DNA from: Terriglobia bacterium
GTDB taxonomy: Bacteria; Acidobacteriota; Terriglobia; JAJPHL01
Assembly (NCBI GenBank): GCA_021325275.1
Contig: JAJPHL010000039.1
Coordinates: forward strand, 1 to 64,000
Length of the DNA stretch: 64,000 nt
Direction of reading: 5' to 3'
The position numbers and the translations under genes were made by a program. The notes beneath the pieces are model-generated. The model was not told the DNA's origin. It searched no databases and saw nothing but the letters and a program-made list of their open reading frames with translations. How positions within the stretch are numbered: position 1 is the stretch's first letter; the number at the start of each line of letters is the position of its first letter. Positions 8,202 to 17,402 of the stretch are shown here, in pieces.

Positions 8202-10157
8202 TTACTCCTCTTCCTGCGCGCGCAGCTTCGAGATCACGTTGAAGTCCTCGAGCGTCGTGACGTCGCCCTTCACTTCCGCGCCCGTCGCGACCTCGCGCAG
8301 CAATCGCCGCATGATTTTTCCGCTGCGCGTTTTCGGCAGCGCTTCGCTGAAACGAATGTCGTCCGGCCTGGCCATCGCGCCGATTTCTTTCGCGACCCAC
8401 GCGCGCAACTCGTCCTTCAGCTCGTTCGTCGCCGGAACTCCTGCCTGTAGCGTGACGAACGCCGCCAGTGCTTGCCCCTTGATCTCGTCGGGACGCCCAA
8501 CCACAGCCGCTTCCGCGACTTTTGGATGTGCTACCAGGGCACTCTCCACTTCCATCGTGCTCAAGCGATGCCCCGAGACGTTCAGTACGTCGTCGATGCG
8601 GCCCATCACCCAAAAGTAACCGTCCGAATCTTTGCGCGCGCCGTCGCCGGTGAAATAGATTCCGGGGATTTGGGAAAAATATGTTTGCCGGAATCGTTCC
8701 GGATCGCCGTAGATCGTGCGCAGCATCGACGGCCACGGTTTTTTCACTACGAGGAAGCCGCCCGATCCCGGCGGCACCGGATTGCCTTCACGATCCACTA
8801 CGTCGGCGGCGATTCCCGGCAGCGGACGCGTGGCCGATCCCGGTTTCGTGGGGGTAGCGCCCGGCAGCGGCGAAATCATGATCGCGCCGGTTTCGGTTTG
8901 CCACCACGTATCGACAATCGGACAGCGGTTGCGTCCGATCACGTCGCGATACCACATCCACGCTTCCGGATTGATCGGCTCGCCGACGCTGCCCAGCAAC
9001 CGCAGCGATTTCATTGCATACTTGCGCGGATGCTCGTCGCCCAAACGCATGAACGAGCGGATCGCCGTGGGCGCGGTGTAAAACACGTTCACTTTGTGCT
9101 TGTCGATCATGATCCAGAAGCGATCAGGCGTGGGCGTGAACGGCGCGCCTTCGTACATCAGCACAGTCGCGCCGTTTTGCAGCGGACCATAGACCAAGTA
9201 ACTGTGACCGGTCACCCATCCGATGTCGGCGGTACACCAGTAGACGTCGGTTTCTTTCAAGTCGAAAACCCATTTCGTGGTCGCGTACGTGCCGACGGAG
9301 TATCCGCCCGTGGTGTGCAGGATTCCTTTCGGTTTGCCGGTCGTTCCCGAGGTGTAGAGCAAATACAAAGGATGTTCCGCGTCGAGCGGCAGCGCTTCGC
9401 ACTCGTCGGAAGCGCGCGACATTTCTTCGTGCCACCACAAATCGCGGCCTGGTTGCATCTGTTGCGGCGATCCCGTGCGGCGATAGACAATCGCGCGCTT
9501 GACCGTGGGACAGGAAAGCAGCGCTTCGTCGACAATCGCTTTCAGTTTCAACTCAGCGCCGCGGCGTATCGCACCGTCTTGCGTAATGACGCACGACGCC
9601 CGGCAATCCTGAATGCGATCGGCGAGCGCGACAGCGGAAAATCCGCCGAAGACCACCGTGTGCGGCGCGCCCAATCGCGCGCATGCCAGCATCGCGATCG
9701 GCAGCGCGGGCGACATGCCCATGTAGATCGCCACGCGATCGCCCGTGTTAACGCCCGCGCTCTTCAGCACGTTGGTGAAGCGGCACACTTCGCCGTGGAG
9801 TTGCTGATACGTCAGCGTCACGACTTCGCCGGGCTCGGATTCCCAGATGATCGCGGCCTTGTTACGGCGCGCCGTGGACAAATGGCGATCCAAACAATTG
9901 TAGGAAAGATTGATTTTGCCGCCGTTGAACCATTTGGCGAACGGCGCGTTCCACTCGAGCACTTTCGTCCACGGTTGGAACCAATGCAACTCGCGCGCCA
10001 CGGATTCCCAGAAGGCTTCAGGATCTTGGTCGGCGCGGCGGCACAGCGCTTCGTACTCCGCCATAGTCTTGACGTGCGCCGCCGCGCTGAACTCCGGCGC
10101 GGGAGGAAATATGCGATTTTCGTGAAGAATGGACTCGATACCCGAGGAAGATGCCAT
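8202..10157 (-). CDS. acs: Acetyl-coenzyme A synthetase
   Basis: 651 aa, full length. AMP-forming acetate-CoA ligase of the ANL superfamily. Seen: the phosphate-binding loop [11 protein letters not shown], the [13 protein letters not shown] motif of acetyl-CoA synthetases, [20 protein letters not shown] at the hinge, and the acetylation/catalytic lysine in TRSGKIMRR near the C-terminus. It converts acetate, ATP and CoA to acetyl-CoA in the cytoplasm. Preceded by an inverted repeat (10173-10240) that separates it from the molybdoenzyme gene, so it probably has its own transcript. Confidence 0.96.
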   Translation of the reverse strand: MASSSGIESILHENRIFPPAPEFSAAAHVKTMAEYEALCRRADQDPEAFWESVARELHWFQPWTKVLEWNAPFAKWFNGGKINLSYNCLDRHLSTARRNKAAIIWESEPGEVVTLTYQQLHGEVCRFTNVLKSAGVNTGDRVAIYMGMSPALPIAMLACARLGAPHTVVFGGFSAVALADRIQDCRASCVITQDGAIRRGAELKLKAIVDEALLSCPTVKRAIVYRRTGSPQQMQPGRDLWWHEEMSRASDECEALPLDAEHPLYLLYTSGTTGKPKGILHTTGGYSVGTYATTKWVFDLKETDVYWCTADIGWVTGHSYLVYGPLQNGATVLMYEGAPFTPTPDRFWIMIDKHKVNVFYTAPTAIRSFMRLGDEHPRKYAMKSLRLLGSVGEPINPEAWMWYRDVIGRNRCPIVDTWWQTETGAIMISPLPGATPTKPGSATRPLPGIAADVVDREGNPVPPGSGGFLVVKKPWPSMLRTIYGDPERFRQTYFSQIPGIYFTGDGARKDSDGYFWVMGRIDDVLNVSGHRLSTMEVESALVAHPKVAEAAVVGRPDEIKGQALAAFVTLQAGVPATNELKDELRAWVAKEIGAMARPDDIRFSEALPKTRSGKIMRRLLREVATGAEVKGDVTTLEDFNVISKLRAQEEE

Positions 10158-10172
10158 GCGGAAAGGATATCA

Positions 10173-10240
10173 AAACCGAGGCCCCAGGCCCGAGGCCCAA
10201 GTCGTTGGACGAAACGAGCCGCTTACTCGGGCCTCGGTTT
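10173..10240 (-). terminator. Inverted repeat between msrP-like gene and acs
   Basis: Perfect 12-nt arms at 10173-10184 (AAACCGAGGCCC) and 10229-10240 (GGGCCTCGGTTT) enclose about 44 nt that contain a third copy of the 'gaggccc' word. The right arm covers the last codon and stop of the msrP-like gene. It could be a factor-dependent terminator or a processing hairpin; no U-tract is present. Confidence 0.4.
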
Positions 10241-11096
10241 ACAATCCGTCGTACCAGTCGTATCCGCGCTCAGCCCAATAATCCGCGGGACGATTCGTTT
10301 GATAGTTGATCGAACCGATGCGCTTGATCTGCTTCAATCCGTACTTCAGCGGCGTGACCAGCCGCAGCGGCGCGCCGTGCTCCGGAGGCAGCGGCGATCC
10401 GTTGATCTCGTACGCCAACAACGTTTGCGGATGCAGCAGCGAATCCATCTCCATACCGACGTAATAGGAATGATCCGGCGTTTCCAGCGACGCGTATTCC
10501 GGACGAAGGCCACCCGTGTCGGGTTTGGCGGGCGCGAACGCGTTCATGAAGTCGGAAAACCGCACGCCCGACCATTGCATCACCGCGCTCCAACCTTCCA
10601 CGCACTTGAACTCGGTGGTCATGGTGGTGCGCGGCAAATGGCGCAGATCGTCAAGCGTGAGCAGGAGCGCCTCGTCGCGGCCATCGAGTCCCGTGACTTG
10701 CAATTTCCAGGCGTCTGCGTCGAGGTCGTCTTGCAGGCCGATGTCGGAGTTGACTTTGTTTTCGAGCGGCTTCTTCCCGGTGAAATCGGGCGCGAGATGA
10801 CCGGTGGAAAAATAATCGTGCCAAAGTTCTTCGTTGATTCCCATCATGCGGCGCAACGGCCACGGCTCGCCGCCTTCCTGACGCCGCGACATGAGCCATT
10901 TGAACGCCGCGAGTCCCGCAACGGCTGCGCCGCCCGCCGTGAGAAAGCTGCGGCGCGTTTTCGCTTTCATGCGCGCGAGGACCTCGCGATTCCCTTCCGT
11001 GATCTTACGTTCGAGCGCTTCGCGTGCGGCTGCCGCCTCGTCGGGATCGGGCGGCGGCTCCGGCGCAAGAAGCGGCGTTTTGTTCTCTTCACTCAT
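10239..11096 (-). CDS. Molybdopterin-dependent oxidoreductase, SUOX/MsrP fold
   Basis: 285 aa. A long charged N-terminal tail (1-46) precedes a twin-arginine-like signal (TRRSFLTAGGAAVAG). The sulfite-oxidase-fold Mo site is marked by EFKCVEGWS with the Mo-ligating Cys at 165, and by YASLETPDHSYYVG and EHGAPLRL. The family includes periplasmic MsrP (methionine sulfoxide reductase) and other SUOX proteins. It overlaps the upstream cytochrome b gene by 8 nt, so the pair should form one membrane-linked redox complex. The long N-tail before the Tat motif is unusual. Confidence 0.87.
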   Translation of the reverse strand: MSEENKTPLLAPEPPPDPDEAAAAREALERKITEGNREVLARMKAKTRRSFLTAGGAAVAGLAAFKWLMSRRQEGGEPWPLRRMMGINEELWHDYFSTGHLAPDFTGKKPLENKVNSDIGLQDDLDADAWKLQVTGLDGRDEALLLTLDDLRHLPRTTMTTEFKCVEGWSAVMQWSGVRFSDFMNAFAPAKPDTGGLRPEYASLETPDHSYYVGMEMDSLLHPQTLLAYEINGSPLPPEHGAPLRLVTPLKYGLKQIKRIGSINYQTNRPADYWAERGYDWYDGL

Positions 11097-11754
11097 CGCT
11101 TTTCACCAACTCGTATCCGGAAACCATCGAGCGGAAATTATTCCATCCCGCGCGGACCACTTGCGAAATGTGGATCATGAAAAATCCGACGTACCCGATG
11201 GTGAGAAGAAAATGCTCCACGCGCGCAGCTTTGTATCCGCCGAGCAAGCTTGTGAGCCAGGCGAGCTGGGTCGGCTTGTAGATGGAAAGTCCGCTGATCA
11301 CCGAGAGCGCGCCCATCACGATCACGCCCGTGTAGGCAAATTGCTGCGCGCCATTAAATTTTTTGTCCGGCAGCGGACCTTTGTAGATGCGCAAGTCGTG
11401 CAGCATCACGAGAATCGCTTCGCGAAACGACTCGCGGCCCGGAACGAGGTATCGCCACTCGCCCGACACGATCGTGTACAGCACGTAGATCACACCGTTG
11501 ATCGCGAAGAGCCATCCGAAGAAGAAGTGCCACGCCAAGCCGTCGGCCAGATGTTGTGCCAAGCCGAGCGCGTTGTAGAAAGCCGTGGGAAAGAAGGGAA
11601 AGAGCTTGTGCGATCCCCAACCGATGAAGTAAACGTCGTTGCCCCAATAAATCCAGAGGCCGCTCCAGAGCATCAAGGCGAGGAGCGGAAAATTGATCCA
11701 GTGGCACCAGCGAATCGTCAGCGGGTGCTTGGCACGCATTTCCAAGCGTTCCAT
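11089..11754 (-). CDS. Membrane cytochrome b (b561/Ni-Fe hydrogenase b type) subunit
   Basis: 221 aa from ATG 11754 (GTG 11760 also possible). Four hydrophobic segments are visible, with histidines suited to haem b: IRWCHWINF near residue 14, LAQHLADGLAWHFFFGW, VEHFLLTIGY and FFMIHISQVV. It belongs to the b561/hydrogenase-type cytochrome b group and does not look like MsrQ, which has a ferric-reductase-like fold. It would pass electrons between quinol and the SUOX-fold subunit that follows with an 8-nt overlap. Confidence 0.85.
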   Translation of the reverse strand: MERLEMRAKHPLTIRWCHWINFPLLALMLWSGLWIYWGNDVYFIGWGSHKLFPFFPTAFYNALGLAQHLADGLAWHFFFGWLFAINGVIYVLYTIVSGEWRYLVPGRESFREAILVMLHDLRIYKGPLPDKKFNGAQQFAYTGVIVMGALSVISGLSIYKPTQLAWLTSLLGGYKAARVEHFLLTIGYVGFFMIHISQVVRAGWNNFRSMVSGYELVKSDE

Positions 11755-11783
11755 TCTCACTTGATTGTAACGCAGTGGGGGAG

Positions 11784-13115
11784 TTACGAGGCCGCCTTGG
11801 CGGCCTTTTCCCCGCCCGCTTCCACTTCGGCGATCGCCTTCTTCAGCGGCTTGATCGGTTCCTTCGACGAGCGCACCTTGCCGTCCAGCAGCGCCCAGAA
11901 ATACGCGTCGAGCACTTGCTGGAATTTCGGCGTTCCCGGCGCGACGCCCAAGGTTTCCAGTTCCATCCGCGGCAGCGTCTGGCGCATCTTGCGATGGCGG
12001 TGCAGGTAATTCTTCACTTTGTCCTGAATTTTTTTCTGCGGGAACTTCATCAGCAGGAACAGCAGCAACTCGCCCGGCTGTTCTTCCAAGAGCTTGTACG
12101 TTTTCGACGGCGTGGCCGCCGCTTTGCCCGACAATTCCTGCACCAGTTTCTTGGTGCGCGGCTCCAGCGACGTCCAAATCTCCTGATCGCTGCGCTTCAT
12201 GGCCATGCGCTTCAGCAAATCGTTGCGATCTCGCGCCGGCAGTTTGTCCTGCAAGAAGTAGAAGAACGGACCTTGGAAGCGCACCGGAATGCCCACGTCC
12301 TCGATGCTGCGCGCGAGCTTCTGCACCACGGTCAAGCCGTTGAGATTGAGCTTCGATCCCACGAAGCGCGGATGGAAGGCGGTGGTGAGTCCTTCTTTCT
12401 CGAGTGCCTTCAAAATCTCCACCGGATTTTCCTCGCGCCCCATCTCGCGAAACTCGTTGTGCAATCCCGAGGGACTGGCGTTCTTGATGGCGCCCGAATC
12501 GAGCGCGGCACGGAATTGCTCTTCGGTGCGTTCGTCCAGGTTGAAGCGCAGCCGCGTCTTGAAACGAATCGCCCGGATCAACCGGACCGGATCGTCGGTG
12601 AACGCGGCACTGGACAACGTACGGATTTCGTGGCGTTCGATGTCGGCCACGCCATTGTTGGGATCGAGCAGCAGCCCGCGCGAATTGGGATTCAGCGACA
12701 ACGCGATGGCGTTCATCGAAAAGTCGCGGCGTCGCAGGTCGTCGTAGATGCCCGTGAACTCGATTTGCGGCTTTTGTCCCGGCCGCCCACGACGTTCCGT
12801 GCGGCACGCGCTGATTTCCACAGTCAAACCGCTGGGATAGGTGAGGTAAGCCGAGCGCATCGACTCATCGAAGTCGGCGACAATACTCTTCGCGTCGGGC
12901 GCGCGTTTCAGCAGGCTCTTGGCCACTTTCACGGCCTGGCCTTCCACCGCAAAATCAATGTCTCGAATGGGATAGCCGTAAATCAGATCGCGCAGAGCTC
13001 CGCCCACCAGGTACAGGTGAAGTTCGTGCTCGGCAGCGGCCGCCTGCACTTGTTCCACAACCCGGTACTGGTCCGGATTTAAACGACTTTCCAACAGGAA
13101 GAGAAAGTCCGGCAT
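11784..13115 (-). CDS. CCA tRNA nucleotidyltransferase / poly(A) polymerase family protein
   Basis: 443 aa from ATG 13115 (MPDFLFLL); an ATG at 13166 would add 17 residues. The class II nucleotidyltransferase head shows LVGGALRDLIYG, RDIDFAVEG and the RRRDFSMNAIAL motif, followed by the FTDDPVRLIRAIRF neck motif. The C-terminal body is divergent and ends in an Ala/Glu/Lys-rich tail. It repairs or adds the CCA end of tRNA, or acts as a poly(A) polymerase; sequence alone does not decide. Sits between xerD and the cytochrome b gene on the minus strand. Confidence 0.88.
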   Translation of the reverse strand: MPDFLFLLESRLNPDQYRVVEQVQAAAAEHELHLYLVGGALRDLIYGYPIRDIDFAVEGQAVKVAKSLLKRAPDAKSIVADFDESMRSAYLTYPSGLTVEISACRTERRGRPGQKPQIEFTGIYDDLRRRDFSMNAIALSLNPNSRGLLLDPNNGVADIERHEIRTLSSAAFTDDPVRLIRAIRFKTRLRFNLDERTEEQFRAALDSGAIKNASPSGLHNEFREMGREENPVEILKALEKEGLTTAFHPRFVGSKLNLNGLTVVQKLARSIEDVGIPVRFQGPFFYFLQDKLPARDRNDLLKRMAMKRSDQEIWTSLEPRTKKLVQELSGKAAATPSKTYKLLEEQPGELLLFLLMKFPQKKIQDKVKNYLHRHRKMRQTLPRMELETLGVAPGTPKFQQVLDAYFWALLDGKVRSSKEPIKPLKKAIAEVEAGGEKAAKAAS

Positions 13116-13133
13116 GTTCGCAAAACTATTCAG

Positions 13134-13166
13134 TTGAACATTAAGGCATTTTTGCAAAATGTTCAA
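13134..13166. promoter_or_regulatory. AT-rich inverted repeat upstream of the CCA-enzyme gene
   Basis: Perfect 9-nt arms TTGAACATT (13134-13142) and AATGTTCAA (13158-13166) with a 15-nt spacer lie in an A+T-rich patch 19 nt upstream of the chosen start. The form is that of an operator or a hairpin leader. No regulator can be named. Confidence 0.35.
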
Positions 13167-13224
13167 GAATAAGGTTGAGGCAGGGTGGCAAGATAGCCAA
13201 TAGCCATGGACCTATTGGGATACT

Positions 13225-14196
13225 CTAGGCTCGTGGATGATGTTGATTTACAATCTGTTGCAGGCGACTCGAGACCACGTGCGTGTAGATCTGCGTGGTG
13301 GAAATGTCGGCGTGTCCCAGGAGTTGCTGCACGGAACGGAGATCCGCCCCATTTTCAAGCAGATGCGTTGCGAAGCTGTGGCGGAGCGAATGCGGCGTGA
13401 TGGGCCGGTCGATTCCCACAAGCCGTCCGCGGTGCGAGATTATCTGCCAGAAACTCTGCCGGGACATCGGCTTACCGCGAGCGGTCACAAAAACATAGCC
13501 CGAGTTGCGGGACCCCAGAAGCTGGCGCCTTGCAGTCCGCCGATACTCGCGGACCAACTCGGCGGCTTGCCGGCCGACGGGCGTGAGGCGTTGCTTGTCG
13601 CCTTTTCCGGTTACTTGGAGGATCGCGATGCCGTCGTCCTCATGCCAGTTTTCTTCCTTCAGGTTGACGAGCTCGGAGACGCGCAGTCCCGTGGCGTAAA
13701 GCAAGTGGATCATAGCGTCGTCGCGCTGCGCGCTGGCTTGATGCTTGTGCGGCTGAGGCGCGCTCGGAGCGAGGAGGCGATCCACTTCGGCCATGGTGAT
13801 CGCTTTGGGCAGCGTCTTCCACGTTTTCGGCGATTCCAAATTGATGGTTGGATCTTCAGCAATGCGGCGATCCAGGAGCAATTGCCGGAAAAACCCGCGC
13901 AGCGTTGAAATATGTCGCGCCACGCTTCGGGCATCAAGCTTGGCTTTGTAGAGATCGCCCAGGTATTCGGATAAATGCGCGTGCTTGATCGCGGACGCGT
14001 CCAGACTCCGCGCGGCACACCACGCCGCGAATCGCTTGAGATCCCGCCTGTAGTTCGACGCCGTATTCAGCGACAGGCGCTTCTCCACCTGCACATAGTT
14101 CAGGAATTCGGCGATCAGGCGGTCCACGTACTCATTATTCCACCGCAATGTCGGGACCGACCGCGCGTTTGCGCCGCGCGATACCATAGATGTCAC
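13225..14196 (-). CDS. xerD: Tyrosine recombinase XerD
   Basis: Up to 323 aa. The SAM-like core-binding domain (FLNYVQVEKRLSLNT) is followed by the catalytic domain with the full set: Arg in YATGLRVSEL, Lys in TGKGDKQR, HSLRHSF, the second His in LLGHADISTTQ and Tyr in IYTHV. Length and motifs fit the chromosome-dimer recombinases XerC/XerD, nearer XerD. ATG 14196 overlaps murJ by 62 nt; GTG 14127 (VDRLIAEF) is a reasonable shorter start. Housekeeping gene, not a mobile-element integrase: no att repeats or phage genes are near. Confidence 0.9.
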   Translation of the reverse strand: MTSMVSRGANARSVPTLRWNNEYVDRLIAEFLNYVQVEKRLSLNTASNYRRDLKRFAAWCAARSLDASAIKHAHLSEYLGDLYKAKLDARSVARHISTLRGFFRQLLLDRRIAEDPTINLESPKTWKTLPKAITMAEVDRLLAPSAPQPHKHQASAQRDDAMIHLLYATGLRVSELVNLKEENWHEDDGIAILQVTGKGDKQRLTPVGRQAAELVREYRRTARRQLLGSRNSGYVFVTARGKPMSRQSFWQIISHRGRLVGIDRPITPHSLRHSFATHLLENGADLRSVQQLLGHADISTTQIYTHVVSSRLQQIVNQHHPRA

Positions 14197-15766
14197 TGAG
14201 CTCTTCGCAGTGCATCAGCCAGCAAAGGCCAAAATAAATGCTGGTGGCGAAGGCCAGCACGAGCGTCAGCAAGCCGGCGCGATACCACAGGGCGTGTTTC
14301 GTGGAAAAGCTCACCACGCGCAGCAGCAACCACACCGCCACGCCCATGCCGCACGACGCCACCATGATCCGCCCCAGGGCCTCGCGCACGTGACGCCATC
14401 CGATGTCGCCGTAACGGGTTTCGAAAATCTGGTAGAGGATCACGCTGTTCAACACGCCCGCGAGCGACGTCGCCAGCGGCGGTCCGCCGTTCAACAGCAG
14501 CTTCAGGAACATCAGGTTCATCACGATATTCGCGAACATGATTCCGAAGGCCACTTTCACCGGCGTGCGCGTGTCGTGTGTGGAGTAAAACGCCGGCACC
14601 AGCACTTTGCTTAGCGCGAACCAAGGCAAGCCAATCGAATAGAACATCAGCGCCCAGGCGGTGAGTTCGGTGGACGCCGCATTGAACTTGCCGTGCTGGA
14701 AGAGCACTTGAATAATCGGCCGGCGCATCAAGATCAATCCCACCATCGCGGGAATCGTGATGAACGAGACGATTCTCAACGAGTACGCCAACGTGTTTTT
14801 CAGCTCGGCGATGTTTTTCTCCGCGGCGTGGCGCGACATCATCGGAAGGATCGCCGTGCCCACCGCGATGGCGTAGCCGCCGAGCACCAATTCCATCACG
14901 CGATCGGCGACGCTGAGCGAGAGCAGCGAGCCGTCCGGCATGATCGGCCGCGTCAGGAACACGGTGTCGACGGTGAAGTTGATGTACGGAACGCCGATGC
15001 CGATGATCCCCGGCAACATCAGTTTGCCGACGCGGCGAATTCCCGGATGCGAGAAGGAAATCCCCAGTTTGAAATGCATTCCCTGTTTCCACAGCAGGGG
15101 AACCTGGATGGCGATTTGCAGCAGGCCGCCGATGACAACGCCCACGGCCAGCGCGTAACTGGGGTGTCCAAACCATCGGCTGCAAAACGAGAGCGCGATG
15201 ATGCTGAGATTCAGCACCACGGGGGTAAACGCGGGCACGCCGAAAATCCGGTAGCTGTTCAGAATGCCCATGGCCAGCGCCGACATTCCGATGAAGAAAA
15301 TGTAGGGAAACATCAGGCGGTTCAGCAGCACCGTTTCGTCCATCGGCAGTTTCGACGGCGACATGTGGAACGTCTGCACGACGAATGATGGAAAAAGCGC
15401 GGGATCGAGCGTGAACATACGCACTAACAGCGGTGAAAAAATCACGCCGAGAACCGCGAGCGACGCGAGAATCAGCGACAGCGTCCAAAACATACGGTTG
15501 GCGAAATCCCAAACTTCGTCCTGATCTTTTTCCGTGAGGTACTTCGAGAAAACCGGGATGAACGCGGCGGTCATCGAGCCTTCCGCCACCAGGCGGCGGA
15601 GCAGGTTGGGAATCCGGTAGGCCAGCGTGAAAGCGTCAGCGACGGGAGTGGTGCCCAATAAGAAGGCCACGCGCTGGTCGCGAACGTATCCGAACACGCG
15701 GCTCAGCAGACTGAGAGTAGTGATCAAGCCGGCCGACTTGAGGATTTCGCGCTTGTTCTCGGACAA
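14135..15766 (-). CDS. murJ: Lipid II flippase MurJ
   Basis: 543 aa from TTG 15766, preceded by GGGGAG about 10 nt upstream. MATE-like flippase of the MviN/MurJ family that moves lipid II across the inner membrane. Seen: the N-terminal SRVFGYVRDQRVAFLLG, the RIPNLLRRLVAEGSMTAAFIPVFS signature, and a succession of hydrophobic segments through to the C-terminus, as expected for about 14 TMs. First gene of the minus-strand run; divergent from the plus-strand lpxD cluster. Confidence 0.94.
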   Translation of the reverse strand: MSENKREILKSAGLITTLSLLSRVFGYVRDQRVAFLLGTTPVADAFTLAYRIPNLLRRLVAEGSMTAAFIPVFSKYLTEKDQDEVWDFANRMFWTLSLILASLAVLGVIFSPLLVRMFTLDPALFPSFVVQTFHMSPSKLPMDETVLLNRLMFPYIFFIGMSALAMGILNSYRIFGVPAFTPVVLNLSIIALSFCSRWFGHPSYALAVGVVIGGLLQIAIQVPLLWKQGMHFKLGISFSHPGIRRVGKLMLPGIIGIGVPYINFTVDTVFLTRPIMPDGSLLSLSVADRVMELVLGGYAIAVGTAILPMMSRHAAEKNIAELKNTLAYSLRIVSFITIPAMVGLILMRRPIIQVLFQHGKFNAASTELTAWALMFYSIGLPWFALSKVLVPAFYSTHDTRTPVKVAFGIMFANIVMNLMFLKLLLNGGPPLATSLAGVLNSVILYQIFETRYGDIGWRHVREALGRIMVASCGMGVAVWLLLRVVSFSTKHALWYRAGLLTLVLAFATSIYFGLCWLMHCEELSDIYGIARRKRAVGPDIAVE

Positions 15767-15810
15767 TCTAGGAAGGCTCCCCGCAACCCTGTAAGAAGCT
15801 ATACTAACAC

Positions 15811-16356
15811 ATGGCCTGCGGGCGTCATCGCGGGCCACCACAAGCGCCTGTGGCCAAACAAGAGATGAGTTCGTCCACGCACAAAAAAGTGATTCTCAAA
15901 CGCAACGGACAAGAACCGCTGCGCGGATGGGTGAATCCCGCGGCGTTTTTGAACGATCAAGGCGTGGAAATCATGACTATCGATAGCCAAGTGGCCGTGC
16001 TTCCCTACGGGCAAGTGAAAGCCGTGCACTTCGTGCGCGATTTCGAGGAAAAAAACGATCAGCAGGAACGCAAGGTCTTCCAGTCGCGTCCCAAGCTTGA
16101 AGGATTGTGGCTGCGGCTGCGCTTCAAGGACAACGAAGTGATCGAAGGAATCTTGCCGAACAACTTGCTGCTGCTGGAATCGCGAGGGTTCACGATCACG
16201 CCGCCCGATCCGTTCGCGAATAGCCAGAGGATTTTCGTGCCCAAGGAGGCGCTCGCCGATTTGACGGTGCTGGGCGTGATCGGCTCGGCGGCCGCGCCGA
16301 CCCGCAAGAAGAAAACAGCCGAGCCTTCCGACAAACAGATGGGGCTTTTCTCATAA
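15811..16356 (+). CDS. Conserved hypothetical protein upstream of lpxD
   Basis: 181 aa from ATG 15811, or 163 aa from ATG 15865 (MSSSTHKK); the shorter one begins where recognisably folded sequence starts. TATACT at 15800-15805 would give a leaderless message from 15811. Soluble, beta-rich, with VEIMTIDSQVAVLPYGQVKAVHF and EGLWLRLRFKDNEVIEG, which suggest a small barrel-like (SH3/PilZ-like) fold. I do not recognise a named family. The stop is 10 bp before lpxD, so coexpression with lipid A synthesis is likely. Confidence 0.7.
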   Translation: MACGRHRGPPQAPVAKQEMSSSTHKKVILKRNGQEPLRGWVNPAAFLNDQGVEIMTIDSQVAVLPYGQVKAVHFVRDFEEKNDQQERKVFQSRPKLEGLWLRLRFKDNEVIEGILPNNLLLLESRGFTITPPDPFANSQRIFVPKEALADLTVLGVIGSAAAPTRKKKTAEPSDKQMGLFS

Positions 16357-16366
16357 AGGCAGTCTC

Positions 16367-17398
16367 ATGAAGCTCTCCGACATCGCCGCACGCGTGGGAG
16401 GTACAGTGGAAGGCGACGGCGCGGTGGAAATCTCCGGCGTCGCCGGCATCGAACACGCCCCGCCCGGCACGATCACCTTCCTTTCGAATCCGCGCTATGC
16501 CGTGCACTTGAAAAAAACCGGCGCGGGCGCGGTGGTGCTCGGTCCGAATGCGAATAATCCCGGCGTTCCCGCGTTGCGCTCGGAAAATCCATACCTGACG
16601 TTCGCGAAGGTCATCGAATTGTTCTATCAGCCACCGCGACCGCCGGCCGGCGTGCATCCCACTGCGATCATCGCCGAGACGGCGCGAGTGGGCGCCGAGG
16701 CCAGCATCGGATCTTACGTGACCATCGGCGACGGCGCAACAATCGGCGATCGCGCGGTGCTGCATCCGCACGTTTGCATTTATCCCGGCGCGCAAATTGG
16801 TCACGACTTTCTGGCGCACAGCCACGCGGTGGTGCGCGAATTCTGCAAAATCGGCGATCGCGCGATTTTGCAAAACGGCGCGATTATCGGCGGCGACGGA
16901 TACGCGTTCGCGCAACGCGCCGACCGCAGTCACTACAAAATCCCCGGCTCGGGTATCGTGGTGCTCGAAGACGACGTGGAAGTGCAGGCGCACGCCTGCA
17001 TCGATCGCGCCAATTTCGGTGAGACGATCGTGCGCCGCGGCGCGAAGATCGACAACCTGGTGCAAATCGGACACTCCTGCGACGTGGGCCAAGACGCTTT
17101 GCTCTGCGCGCAAGTAGGCGTCGCGGGATCGACGCACATCGGCAAGCGCGTCGTGATGGCGGGACAAGCCGCGCTCGCGGGGCATCTCACGGTGGGCGAC
17201 GACGTGGTGATCACCGCGCAAAGCGCGACGTCGCACGACGTAGAAGCCGGCAAGATGGTCTCGGGCTCGCCGGCGTTCGACAATCGCCAGTGGCTGCGTG
17301 CGACCGCGGCGTACGAGCGATTGCCGGAAATCTTGCGCACCGTGCGGCGGCTCGCCGCGGAGTTTGAGGAAATGAAGGGCCGGACGAAATCGGAGTAA
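16367..17398 (+). CDS. lpxD: UDP-3-O-acylglucosamine N-acyltransferase LpxD
   Basis: 343 aa, normal length. Lipid A pathway enzyme that adds the N-linked 3-hydroxyacyl chain to UDP-3-O-acylglucosamine. Seen: the N-terminal uridine-binding domain (TITFLSNPRYAVHLKKTGA), a left-handed beta-helix of hexapeptide repeats (AEASIGSYVTIGDGATIGD, HPHVCIYPGAQIG), and the catalytic-histidine motif IDNLVQIGHSCDVG. The C-terminal helix (LPEILRTVRRLAAEFEEM) is also present. It marks a diderm with lipid A. Other lpx genes are not in the window. Confidence 0.96.
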   Translation: MKLSDIAARVGGTVEGDGAVEISGVAGIEHAPPGTITFLSNPRYAVHLKKTGAGAVVLGPNANNPGVPALRSENPYLTFAKVIELFYQPPRPPAGVHPTAIIAETARVGAEASIGSYVTIGDGATIGDRAVLHPHVCIYPGAQIGHDFLAHSHAVVREFCKIGDRAILQNGAIIGGDGYAFAQRADRSHYKIPGSGIVVLEDDVEVQAHACIDRANFGETIVRRGAKIDNLVQIGHSCDVGQDALLCAQVGVAGSTHIGKRVVMAGQAALAGHLTVGDDVVITAQSATSHDVEAGKMVSGSPAFDNRQWLRATAAYERLPEILRTVRRLAAEFEEMKGRTKSE

Positions 17399-17402
17399 CG
17401 CA

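Noticed and set aside
8472-11180. 902-codon open frame on the plus strand
   Set aside because: Antisense to acs and the msrP-like gene, whose motifs are unmistakable; composition (Arg/His-rich) is that of a G+C-rich shadow.
11755-12807. Long upstream extension of the cytochrome b frame
   Set aside because: Runs through the CCA-enzyme gene in another frame; the cytochrome fold begins at about 11754.
13197-13218. CCAATAG/CTATTGG palindrome after xerD
   Set aside because: Only 7-nt arms, no T-tract; too weak to call a terminator.
13225-14196. XerD as evidence of a prophage or integron
   Set aside because: Motifs and neighbours (murJ) fit the housekeeping recombinase; no att repeats or phage genes.
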